Below are positions 1 to 11,000 of a DNA stretch of 60,000 bases, piece by piece. The notes below the pieces were generated by a model, which saw nothing but the letters and a program-made list of their open reading frames with translations, did not search any database and had not been told where the DNA came from. The DNA is from Antedon mediterranea. Lineage: Eukaryota; Echinodermata; Crinoidea; Comatulida; Antedonidae. The translations under genes and the position numbers were made by a program. Location of the stretch: contig NC_092671.1 in the NCBI RefSeq assembly GCF_964355755.1, positions 35,421,304-35,481,303 of the forward strand. The letters are read 5' to 3'. Positions within the stretch are counted from its first letter, which is position 1; each line of letters opens with the position of its first letter.

Positions 1-90
1 ATACTAATTCATTATGGTTTAGTGGACATTGTTATTTATTGTAATAATATATTTGATTATTGTATACTACCTCAAAAACCATTATAACCT

Positions 91-857
91 TTGATTAGCC
101 CAGTGCCTAGTACTAGCCCAGTGCCTAGGATTATCCCAGTGCCTAGTACTAGCCCAGTGCCTAGTACTAGCCCAGTGCCTAGTACTAGCCCAGTGCCTAG
201 GATTAGCCCAGTGCCTAGTACTAGCCCAGTGCCTATGATTAGCCCAGTGCCTAGGATTAGCCCAGTGCTTAGCACTACCTAACCCAGTGCTTGGCACTAC
301 TAGCCCAGTACCTAGCACTACCTAACCAAGTGCTTAGCACTACTAGCCCAGTGCCTAGGATTAGCCCAGTGCCTAGTACTAGCCCAGTGCCTAGTACTAG
401 CCCAGTGCCTAGTACTAACCCAGTGCTTAGCACTACTAGCCCAGTACCTAGCACTACCTAACCAAGTGCTTAGCACTACTAGCCCAGTGCCTAGGATCAG
501 CCCAGTGCCTAGGATCAGCCCAGTGCCTAGGATCAGCCCAGTGCCTAGGATCAGCCCAGTGCCTAGGATCAGCCCAGTGCCTAGGATCAGCCCAGTGCCT
601 AGGATCAGTCCAGTGCCTAGCACTACCTAACCCAGTGCTTAGCACTACCTAGCCCAGTGCTTAGCACTACTAGCCCAGTGCCTAGGATCAGCCCAGTGCC
701 TAGGATCAACCCAGTGCCTAGCACTACCTAACCCTGCACATGCACTACCTAACCCAGTACCTAGCACTACTAGCCCAGTGCCTAGGATTAACCCAGTGTC
801 TAGCACTAGCCCAGTGTCTAGCACTAGCCCAGTGCCGGCTAGTACTACCTAACCCAG
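91..857. repeat. 18-bp minisatellite
   Basis: About forty units of roughly 18 bases (consensus CCTAGGATTAGCCCAGTG) with variants CCTAGTACT and CTTAGCACTAC form patches of identical units, most clearly seven CCTAGGATCAGCCCAGTG units at 490-610. Because 18 is a multiple of three, open frames run through it as a hexapeptide repeat (LGTGLI); these are not genes. Confidence 0.95.
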
Positions 858-1127
858 TGCTTAGCCCAGAGTTGTACGCTGAACTAGCATTAAATCGAGT
901 CATACAAACATAATCTAGGTTGTGACATGTATTGTATGAATTGTTTTAAATTGTTATTTATTGTACAGTAGTAATATAATTTATATTGTTATACTACTTC
1001 AAAAACCATTAAAACTTTTGACAAACCCAGTGCCTAGCCCGAAGTTGTACATTGGACTAGCATCAAATCGAGTCATACTTGAGCATAATCTAGGTTGTGA
1101 CATGTATTATGTGAATTGTTTTAAAGA
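858..1127 (+). repeat. Duplicated flank of the minisatellite with an unexpanded copy
   Basis: The left flank at 29-110 is repeated at 952-1037, and the right flank at 864-946 is repeated at 1038-1126. In the second copy a single CCCAGTGCCTAG joins the two flanks directly. The region is thus a tandem duplication in which one copy carries the expanded array. Confidence 0.8.
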
Positions 1128-1411
1128 GCAAACTAAAAATACCATCAAATGATACAATGAATCATATGTACAGTATGCCATGAATCGTGCAAGCCGAATG
1201 TAAGCTTGACTAAACTTTTGATTCCTTGAAATATTCTAATTCTGATACTAACATACTTGCATTACGGCTTGGATAATTGCATATCCATTAGAGATTATCA
1301 AACAAAGCTTGGATAGAGCCGAAAACCAGGTCTACTCAACATGTCGTTGTATTACATTTTGATCGTACTTCACAAATCAAAAAGAGAGGAGATTGAATTT
1401 CATTTAAACTG

Positions 1412-1706
1412 TTAAAGATGTATTGTCCCCCTGAAAAAAATTATTAACATTTTTTGTTGTTGAATATGCACATTTTATGTTGCTAATAGTTACCAACTTT
1501 TGGATAACAAAATATTTATTTACCTGAAAAAACTGTAATTTAATGCAAAAAATAGTCAAATTGACTGCCAACCAATGAGTTTTTGGTTGAATTTAATGGT
1601 TTATTTTTTTAAACATTATTTTGTGGGTGTTTTTTTTCTATGGAAGTGATTAACTTAAATATTTAAAGTCTGATTTGTCATTTTTTTTGGGGCAATACAT
1701 CTTTAA
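1412..1706. mobile_element. MITE-like element, AAAGATGTATTGTCC family, copy 1
   Basis: The ends TTAAAGATGTATTGTCC and GGCAATACATCTTTAA are inverted repeats around an AT-rich 295-base body with no coding potential. Related copies lie at 6057-6392 and 56890-57236, with partial copies near 18,690, 49,125 and 53,755. Confidence 0.75.
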
Positions 1707-1924
1707 ACTCGTGAAAATTTTAAAATGAACACAAAATAATGATAAATATTCTCTACACTAATTTTGTATAAAAATGAAAACATGATATGTATCAGTACAA
1801 CACTTAAAGTGTCTTCTTAATAGGGTTGGTTGTAGTGTTAATATATTGCTGCTCCTCATTCATTTCACAGGAAAGTGTCCCCTTAATATGTGTATATACA
1901 TAGCATATTTTCTTATATATTATC

Positions 1925-2043
1925 TTATCCATTGTATAGTATTGTATGTTTTTAACTGTTGTTATTTTTATTGTAATTTGAACCTTGGAAGGCAAATTTC
2001 ATTTACTGTGTATTTGACAATAAATTTTAACTTGAACTTGTGT
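1925..2043 (+). mobile_element. Possible retroposon 3' end
   Basis: The sequence ends with GACAATAAATTTTAACTTGAACTTG-type text, a form typical of non-LTR retroposon 3' ends with an internal polyadenylation signal. The 122-codon plus-strand open frame over it has no recognisable domain and is low complexity. Confidence 0.35.
1967..1972 (-). terminator. Candidate polyadenylation signal of the ENTREP gene
   Basis: AATAAA on the minus strand lies about 255 bases downstream of the ENTREP stop codon. It lies within or beside sequence that looks like the 3' end of a plus-strand retroposon, so it may be coincidental in this AT-rich DNA. Confidence 0.3.
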
Positions 2044-2226
2044 TCCAAAGGAGATGTCTTACTGTACTTCAATTGCTCAGATAATAATCCTAACATTTTC
2101 CAAAACAGTTCAAAATGGAAGAAAGAAGAAATTGGTCTTTTTATAGATGCATCACAACATACAATGTTTCAACCAAAACAAGAACATTACTGTAAAGTAG
2201 TTAGTTATCTATGATTAACTGTGTCC

Positions 2227-4371
2227 TTATAAAATAGTCTCACGCGCAACGTTTAAGCTTCTTGCAATGTCGTGATGGTTTGGTTCCTTTGAAATCAAGG
2301 GCGATTGTATACTGCATTGACTTGTTAATTTGTCTGGCGATTGTGATTCTACAATTGTATCATTATTATCCGTACGCAGACACAAATCTTTTTCTGCAGG
2401 TTTATGCCTACTTGGTGACTTGTTGCTAAATTCATTTGGCACACGTTTCCCTGACCCAGACACGCTATTATCCCCGATTATTTTATCCATGACCTTTGCG
2501 CTATGGAGCACTTCCGCCATATAGCGGTCATCGCGTCTCAGCATGCACTGTATATCTTGAAGTGCGGTTTTAACTGCGGGAGAGATTTCGCATCCAGATT
2601 GATACAGAAATCTACTTAGTAGCTTTTTCGCATCTTTATTCACGTCAACCAGCGATTTTGGATGATCTGCATCGCAAGGTTTCAAAACGGTTAAACGATC
2701 GCTTGTTTTGTTCGTCTCAACGTTAATTTCAACTTGTTGAACTAAACCGCTTTCTTTTATATTCCTTCCGTGTGTATTGTTATGATTTGTGTTCAGATTA
2801 GAAACACTCTGTCCAACATCAGATCTAAGTATCCATGGATTATAATCATTTGCCGTATAGTTTGGTTGCGAGAATCTACGACTCCTCGCTTGAAGAGGAA
2901 CTTTCTTAATTTGATGGCGCATACCTTTATAATCCAGAGATTCTGAACGACGCCTTCTACGCATAGCTTTGCGGTCATTAGGACGTAAACGTACAGGATT
3001 CTCAACATTGCTTTCTACGTTCATTTCTTGAATTCCTATACTTTTAACACTACGTTTTCTTAAATACTGCAACTTATCTGAAGACTTTCGCTGACGTAGC
3101 TTAATTCGAACTGGAGATTGTACATTTTGTTCATTATTTTGTTCATGTGAGTTATTATCTGCTTCTTGTGAATGCACCTCGCTTTTAATTACGCCATTTG
3201 CTAATTTAGCTACTAAATATCTAGGATACACACGATCAGATTCCATATAATCATCATCGCTAGAGGTAGAACAAACTGCACGCGGTCGTAACCTGTGTAA
3301 ACGCTTTGTACGTTGACTGTTAGTGCTAAGTTTACGATTTGTATGCGGTACAGAATTGCCAATTTTCTTTGGAGAGTTTCCTTTACCGGCAGATTCAACA
3401 GAAGCTCTTTTTGAAGATGCAGTAGCTACCTGAAGGTGTTCTTTGGCAGTAATGACTCCTGCACCAGATATTGCTGGTTTGGCATAGTTCAAAAGCTCTG
3501 GTTGACCAATAGACAAGTTGGTAGACTTTCTATGTGGAAATGATGGCGACGATTCAACTCCACTTGGTGGGCTTGAACCCAAACCTGGATCTATATCAGA
3601 AGATGTCAAATTAGATCCACGATTTCTTGATGATTGTCTCATTTTTGTCCTATCATCAAAATAACCACGTATATTTGGTGGAGAAACTTCTTGGCTTCTC
3701 CTTCGTGGTGGACTCCCACTTAAATTTTCTATAACAAATGATTCGAGTGATGTTTGAGTTGCGCTAGATCGTTTTAGAACTGGTGGCGTTCCTTGCGAAG
3801 TAATAGGTGATTGGGAATGATCGTTTGAAGACATAACAATTGCACTGAAAAATCCACGATCTACTATAGAATCGTCCAAAAGATTGTCTCTACCTTCAAC
3901 GAGCTGAGGTGTTCTTACGTTATTTTCCAGCGTGGTAATTTGTAAATCATCATTTAATAAGTCATCGTCAAGATCATTGATATATTCATGAGTCTCACCA
4001 AGTTCAGGAGAAGCGCTAGAACTACTGTTGATGCGAACCCCGCTTCTAACGCGTCTGCGGTCCTCTCTCCGTCGCCTTCTTCGTGACCGAAAGTCATCCG
4101 GAGACGACCGGTCTAAAGAAGTGTATCTCTGTTCTATACGTCGTAACCGATCGTCAAGACTACTCATTGACATATTGCTAAACTGTTCATTTAGTGATGA
4201 TGAGAACGATCCCATGATGTGGTGGCTGTCCCATCGTTGCGGTGGAAGTGGTGCATTTTCTTCACTGTCTTCTTGGCAATATGCCAAATAGGCTTCTTCC
4301 GCTGGTGATGGCGAGTGACTGGAGCTTGTGTCTGTGCTTCCCATTATGTCAATACTTTCTTGAATTATTGG
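2227..4371 (-). CDS. ENTREP exon 5, terminal exon with long disordered tail
   Basis: One exon encodes residues 303-1016 and the TAA stop (2227-2229). The acceptor is TTTTTATTTTCAG|CCA, so the exon starts PIIQESIDIMGSTD before the first internal Met. The tail is rich in Ser, Arg and Asn, with several basic clusters (for example RSRRRRRRED near 4,070 and RRRRRSES near 2,950) and many SP or SPP sites. A short helical block at 2,485-2,640 (KKLLSRFLYQSG to MDKII) looks like the most conserved part and may be a family C-terminal domain. The last residues, RETIL, fit a class I PDZ ligand. Confidence 0.93.
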   Translation of the reverse strand, partial: PIIQESIDIMGSTDTSSSHSPSPAEEAYLAYCQEDSEENAPLPPQRWDSHHIMGSFSSSLNEQFSNMSMSSLDDRLRRIEQRYTSLDRSSPDDFRSRRRRRREDRRRVRSGVRINSSSSASPELGETHEYINDLDDDLLNDDLQITTLENNVRTPQLVEGRDNLLDDSIVDRGFFSAIVMSSNDHSQSPITSQGTPPVLKRSSATQTSLESFVIENLSGSPPRRRSQEVSPPNIRGYFDDRTKMRQSSRNRGSNLTSSDIDPGLGSSPPSGVESSPSFPHRKSTNLSIGQPELLNYAKPAISGAGVITAKEHLQVATASSKRASVESAGKGNSPKKIGNSVPHTNRKLSTNSQRTKRLHRLRPRAVCSTSSDDDYMESDRVYPRYLVAKLANGVIKSEVHSQEADNNSHEQNNEQNVQSPVRIKLRQRKSSDKLQYLRKRSVKSIGIQEMNVESNVENPVRLRPNDRKAMRRRRRSESLDYKGMRHQIKKVPLQARSRRFSQPNYTANDYNPWILRSDVGQSVSNLNTNHNNTHGRNIKESGLVQQVEINVETNKTSDRLTVLKPCDADHPKSLVDVNKDAKKLLSRFLYQSGCEISPAVKTALQDIQCMLRRDDRYMAEVLHSAKVMDKIIGDNSVSGSGKRVPNEFSNKSPSRHKPAEKDLCLRTDNNDTIVESQSPDKLTSQCSIQSPLISKEPNHHDIARSLNVARETIL

Positions 4372-5056
4372 CTGAAAATAAAAATTTTTATAGAATTACA
4401 AAAACAAATTTAAGGTTGTCAGTAGTAATAAGCAATAATATTTGTTGTAATTATTTTCAATGCTTCAACAAGATAGTAATATCCATTGAAAAAATGAAAT
4501 GAAATAATATAGAGGAAATTTGTTCATCATAAATAAAAATAAGATAAACTCAAAATAAATTCTTTAAGTGTATACAGTAGAAATCCTATAGAAAGGTAAA
4601 ATATAGTATAAAACAGTGTTTATCAGATCCTAATTATAGTGTATACATACAGAAAGTTGATAAACCCATATCACTATAATATCACTAGGTTTGGCAATCA
4701 TCAAAACATTAGCATTTACCAAATGATCTTAGCTTCTAGCAATATCCTATTACTGTGTCTATAGGTTGCTAATGCATTCTGGGTAATATGCACTAGTAGA
4801 CCATCCTTTCAGCAATATATTGTCAACAGTTTTTTTAATAGTTTGTTTAAAGGAAAAATAGGAATAAACCTGCTTTTTATTATTATAAAAAAGCGTCCTA
4901 TATTTTCCAACAAATAAAATTAATGACATTTCTTTTTGAGTGAATTTAGAAATAAAAACTGCCAACTGGACAACATGGGCTTTTTCCTTTTCTTGTGCTT
5001 TTAAAAATGCTACTATACATTCTCTATAATTCTATGAAGGTACTTTAACCTGTATG

Positions 5057-5087
<31 letters not shown>

Positions 5088-8000
5088 TATTGCCAAAAAC
5101 CAGTTACAAACAAACAAAACACAGAAACTAAGGGAGTAGGCAGGAACCTAAAAGTGAACCTAATCACTATAACAAGAGTTCAGGTTCCGTACTCCCAAAG
5201 TAACAACAATGATATAAAATAAACTATATAAAAATATTTAAAAAACAAATAGACGAATCAACAGTGTCAATATAAAATAAACGGAAAAATTTAGAAGACA
5301 AACAAACACAAATGTGTTCAGTTTTACAAGGTTTTCTCCAATTAATGATGATTATGAAGAAAAAAAATATATACTAGATATCAACAGATATTGAGGGTAA
5401 ACAAACGACATTCGGAAATAAAACTGGAAGAAAGTTGATGAGTCAATTCCCGCTGGATTGGGACTCGTAAACTGATCAACTGTTTCTGTCATCGTGCTAC
5501 ATATTAAGAAAGGTTAAGCTTAATTTCATAACAAACACATGAATGCCTGCTGAACAATTAGCGGGGAGGCCTTTGAGAAAATTGCTAGGCCAAGATGTGA
5601 TAAATTACAAGGTATTTGTGCTTTATTTTACGGTTTCATTAGGGAATAATCCCATCTGACAGTCATAATTGAACAATTCCAGAGAGATGGACACAGTTTA
5701 AGTATTGTTCCTAGGGCCTAGAGGATCATGTTGAAAACATACCAAAACACAAGCGGCTTGTTAAACAGTTATGTCATTGTTTTTAAAACCTCCAGTAAGA
5801 AACATGTTGAAGTGATTCAAGGTTTCACCTTTTGTACTCTGGTGAAACATCTCTTACCCTCCATAAACATATTGGATTACATCAAGAACATTTATTTTTA
5901 CATCATTTCTAAAGCTCTGTTCGATCCAAGTAGACCACTCTAAATTTTGAGTAACAGATTGACCAATTACACTTTTGTATAACCACTCTTTAAACTGTTT
6001 AATTAGCCTATCTACCAAAATATATTTGAAATAAAAAAAAAAATGAACATTAAACTAAAAGATGTATTGTCCCCCAAAACATGAAAAATAAAGATTAATA
6101 AAATCAGACTTTGTATAGGCCATTTTGAAGTTTTAATAAAGTTATTCAATTCTGTAAACAAAAAATAACAACATTATTTCATTTATAAAAAGACATTAAA
6201 AATGGTTAATTTTAACCAGAAACCATTGTAGTATAGTTTTTGCTATAATTAAATTACATTTTTGTCAGGTAAATATTTCTTTTCCACCCAGAATCTGATC
6301 AAAGTGAATAACTATTACTGTACGTGACATTAAAATGGCATCCAACAACAAATTTGAAAAAAAAAAAAAAAATGGAGGACAATATACATACCTCTTAGTG
6401 AAAGAAATTAATGTATAAATCATTAAAAAAATATTTACAGTAAAATGTACTTACATACACTGTTTAGTATTAATAGAATCCCTCTACTAAAAGTATTCAC
6501 AGTAATTTTATTAGTAAGTACTTTGCTCGATAGTCTCGCACTGGACAATATTCAATAACAGTAGTATTTTATAGCAACTATTTTATATCCATAATGTATA
6601 AATCTACTGTGTATATAGACTTCTCACTATCCTAGATCCAAATAGAATTTGATTTTAAACTCTAACAAAAATCTTGGCTGCATATATTAATGTTAATAAC
6701 ATAGACTTGACATTCTCCTCCTTATGAATATTCTTATCATCCAACCTGTCGTTAAAGACACCAGAATTACTTGTAAAATGTTTAATGTTAACTCTTCAAT
6801 TATATTGATTTATTGAATAGGACTTTTCATTGAAGTCAGTGACTTTTATAAAATACGAATTAAAAGAAGTTTGTGTATAAATTCAATACAAAATGTAATG
6901 AGAAAAACAGAGATCAACGAATTGGTACCATCATTGAACCATTTTCAAGATCAAGTAAAAACAAAATAATGATATTACACACCCAAGTGGGTGGACAGAA
7001 ATGCAACTGAGGGCAAAAAAATTTTTAAAAGATGGAATTTATTTTTAGGAAACTACAATTTTTCACAATTCTTTTTTTATTAAACTGTAAAATTATTTTA
7101 AACGCATTGAATTTGTGCCAATAAATCAAACAATTAAAACAAATAGATTTTGTCGCATAGAAATGTACGTACTGTTATGATTATGAATTGAGCAAGCGTG
7201 ACAAACATTACCTCGTAAAGTACGCCCTCAATTTGTTACTGTACGCGGTCTTAGCTAAGACTGTTTTATAGCAATGGACTAAAAGGGGTGGCGTTAGTAA
7301 GACCGTCTATCTGATAAAGCCAGCTTTAATCGGGAAGTTAAGATCATCAGTTAATTAAGACTGTGTTATAGCAATCCGCCCCTAAAGTGATCATACTCCT
7401 ATCCTGCTATTTTTTTCAAATTTTACATTAGACTTATTAATTACTATAGACAAAATTATGATTCTGTTCAATTTATTAAAGTAAGTCTACCATACTATTG
7501 TGTGTCATGTCTACTATACAATACCAAAAATGACTCACACTAATGGAATACAACTTTAAGGAAGTTTTGAGCTAAAAACAACAGAAAAAGGTATAATAAA
7601 AATACCAACCTACCTTATTAAAATACCAAACTAAAATAGTTGAAACTAAAAAACCTATAGTTTTATTCTACCGAAACCCTACCTGTCTGCTTTTGGCAAC
7701 CTCAGTTTTTGATTGGTGTGTTTCTAGTGGAATGTGTAGTTTTAATAGCCGACTTTTAAAGGCCTATGTTGACCCAATCAGAAAAGTCTCTTACCACCAG
7801 AGTGTAGGGTAGCCACAAATGTTGAAGTTCATACATAAACCTAGCCAAAGTATGGTATTTACTTACTATTCATATGGGTCTCCTTATCATCAATCTAATT
7901 AACCAATGGAAGGCTCACATAAAAGAAAATAAATATCTAGCTTTTAACAGAAACAAAGCCTATTATTTCAAATGTTTGTCTTTCCAAAAGAAACAATGTT

Positions 8001-11000
8001 TTCTGTAAACAAATTAAAACCGCAGACACTGTGTATTTATAACACCATACAGCTTTTGTGAACTTCCTCAGTTCACTAAACAATTGAGACTAGCTGGATA
8101 AAAGATTAATATAGGGATATCAACCTACCCCTTATGGAATAATGTGGGGTTATTAATTTGACAGTACAAATACTGTAATGAGTATCAATCTTATCCCTAA
8201 AGCTCTGTCTACACTATCAAACTTTTATGTGACAAAAAAATGTCATGTGTCCATATATGGACATGATGATGTCATATCACTACCATATTTGGGCATATCA
8301 CTACCATATTTGGGCATATCACTACCATATTTGGGCATATCACTACCATATTTGGGCACATCACACTTTTTTTGTCGTTAAACTAGTTTGATAGTGTAGA
8401 CAGAAGACAGAGCTTTACAGATAAATGTGGGAGAAATCAATGTTAATCTTATCCTCTAAGTAATTATACCATTTAGATCTTAAATTTAAAACCCATCAAT
8501 CAAGTAAAAATTAAAATAAAAGTATACCTCTTCACTTGCATTGGAAGGCAAATCATGAGTTTCTCGTTGTCGTCCACGTGGCCAGTCTAGTGTTGAATAC
8601 GGTGGCGGCATCACATTAGTTCCGACTGGGGCTGAGTTTATTGTCAAACCTTCTATGAATTCATTGCGTTCCATCACAACCGGGTCATTAGCGATGGCAG
8701 TGTACTCAGGCGGGGAATACGGCGGAGGAGGCACAGACGGTGGGGTGAAGATTGGATCCACGAAATCGTTGTAGTATGTATCCTGAGTAGTGTTGTTAGC
8801 TTGCGATCTCTGTAGAACCAACTGAAGAAAGAAAGGAAACACATGTTAGTATTATTATCTTTTTTTTTTCTTCTTGATACAACCTGTATTTTGTTAAGTT
8901 ATATGAGCAAGTTAAAACATTAATGCCAACAGTAAATTCAAAATACATTATTAATGATCTATCAAATGTGAAGATAATACCACAGGACTTATTAATTCGC
9001 AATATTTAATCTTTTGTTAAAATAAGCATTGTGGTCTCTCTGTTGAAATAAGCATTTTGTCAATCCAGCTTAATAGACAATTCAAGTTCATAAACAAGCC
9101 ATTGGTTTAACTTATACAACAATTCTATTCCACATGCTGTACATACTGCAATACACTATGATCTATACCACCTTCCTCCTACCATGTCAGTATACTATTA
9201 AATCTACTGGTATTTTTCCATACGTACTGTATGCTTCTGTACATGAATGATAGTCTGAACACATAATCAGATTCTAAATTTAACCATTTATAACAACAGT
9301 TTAATAATCAAATAGAAAAGCAGAGACCTTTTCTAGCTTTTCTCAATCCAGTGTAGACATAAACAAAGAAATGGCTACTTCATACAATTCTATTCCCTTC
9401 CATATATTTTACATCTATATTCCTGCCTTCCTCCTATACCTTGTCTGTATACTACTACTAATTATCTGCTGGAATTTTTACAGTACTAATTATCTGCTGG
9501 CATTTTCCATAAAGTATGCTTCATAATGGCATTAGATTCTAGATTTAACCATTTCAACAACAGTTAATTACATAGAAACCTTTAAACTTAAAACCACGGA
9601 TATTCCACATACATACTCCAATTTCCTCCTACATTGTGTGTATACTACTAATTATCTGCTGGCATTGTCCATAAGTATGCTACATAATGGTCTGAACACA
9701 CAATAATCAGATTCTAAATTTAACCATTTACACAATCAGTTAATCACATAGAACAAGCAGAGACCTTTAAACTTAAAACTATGGATAATTTAATACCCAA
9801 CCCTGTTGGATTTACATGAAACGAAACTGAAATTGAAATCTCGAAAAATATATGGCTAGCATTTTTATTTCTTTAAGCAGGTCACAAAGAACTGGTTGTC
9901 TTTCAACTGACAAATTATAAATCTTTACATTCCTTTATCAATTACTCAAAACTGGATTATATTACCTGGAGAAATAACCTACAAAACGTTACCTTTTCAC
10001 TGACTGACATTTATTGTGTATTGTGAAAATGGAAGAAAATGTAAAACCTGTAAAACTATTATCATTATTCGTTAATTCTTAAAATAATTTGAAAGGAAGC
10101 AACCTAATATAATAAATAACATATGAATACATTCATTATTAATAAAACAAACAAATTATAAAAAAAAATGAATACAGATAATTTTTATTATGATAATGTA
10201 CGCCTACTGTTCTGTACTTGTATAAACGCAAGATTCACAGCACTTGTTTTATATTGTTAAATAACATTTTATCATACTTTATTATATTTTAATGTCATTT
10301 TTACATGTTGTAATGTCAACTTGTATTTTTAAATATTTATTAATTGTTATTTTTATGTTGTAAATTCAACAATGTATGTAAACATTATTATATGCATTGT
10401 GATTTTTTATTTACTATTAAAGGCCAGGTGCGGGCAAAACATTTCTATTGATCATACATTCCAATAATTATTGATCTATAGTTTCCCCTATGTTTCATAA
10501 TTTTTGGGATTTTATTTGTGTTATTACACAAGCTTGTTGAAAATACATTTAGAATAGTTAAAATTACACAGTAAAATCTCTATTCTTTTGTACACACATT
10601 TTGTAAATAGAGAGGCATTTTAAAAAGCTATGAAAAATAAACTCTGTGGTAAAAAATGTTATCAGATGACTAAATATAGGTAATATAACTTGAATTTTAC
10701 ATTTCTGGTATTTTTATTCAACTTCAGATTTTTATTTTCATATGCTATAGCAAAAATTATCCACCGTATATCCACCATCTTTTTTCACCTTCTAGGGAGT
10801 CACCAGACATGTTATTAAATTAGGTTAAACTACCTAACTACTGAAAAAGTGTTCCTGGTTTTTATGGCAGAATTTTGCCAAATTTTCTATTTGACCATAT
10901 TAAGGGAAATTCATGTTTTTTCGTCTTGATTTCTGTTGCAAATATTTGATTTATGTACAATTAATCAGATATTATATTTAAAATTCATGCCTGTACCTGA

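Larger units (their letters stand above)
4372..8527 (-). other. ENTREP intron 4
   Basis: This 4.2-kb intron has no coding exon that I can recognise. It holds a retroposon-like tail near 5,059, a MITE at 6,057-6,392, a MITE at 8,197-8,417 and otherwise featureless AT-rich DNA. Confidence 0.85.

Noticed and set aside
72-645. Open frames of 60-100 codons on both strands with LGTGLI or RHWAS repeats
   Set aside because: They result from the 18-bp minisatellite, whose unit length is a multiple of three; several frames are open at once.
1846-2214. 122-codon plus-strand open frame
   Set aside because: It overlaps a retroposon-like 3' end and the ENTREP 3' region, has low complexity, and shows no domain.
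2330-4502. Plus-strand open frames opposite ENTREP exon 5
   Set aside because: They are antisense shadows of the long coding exon.
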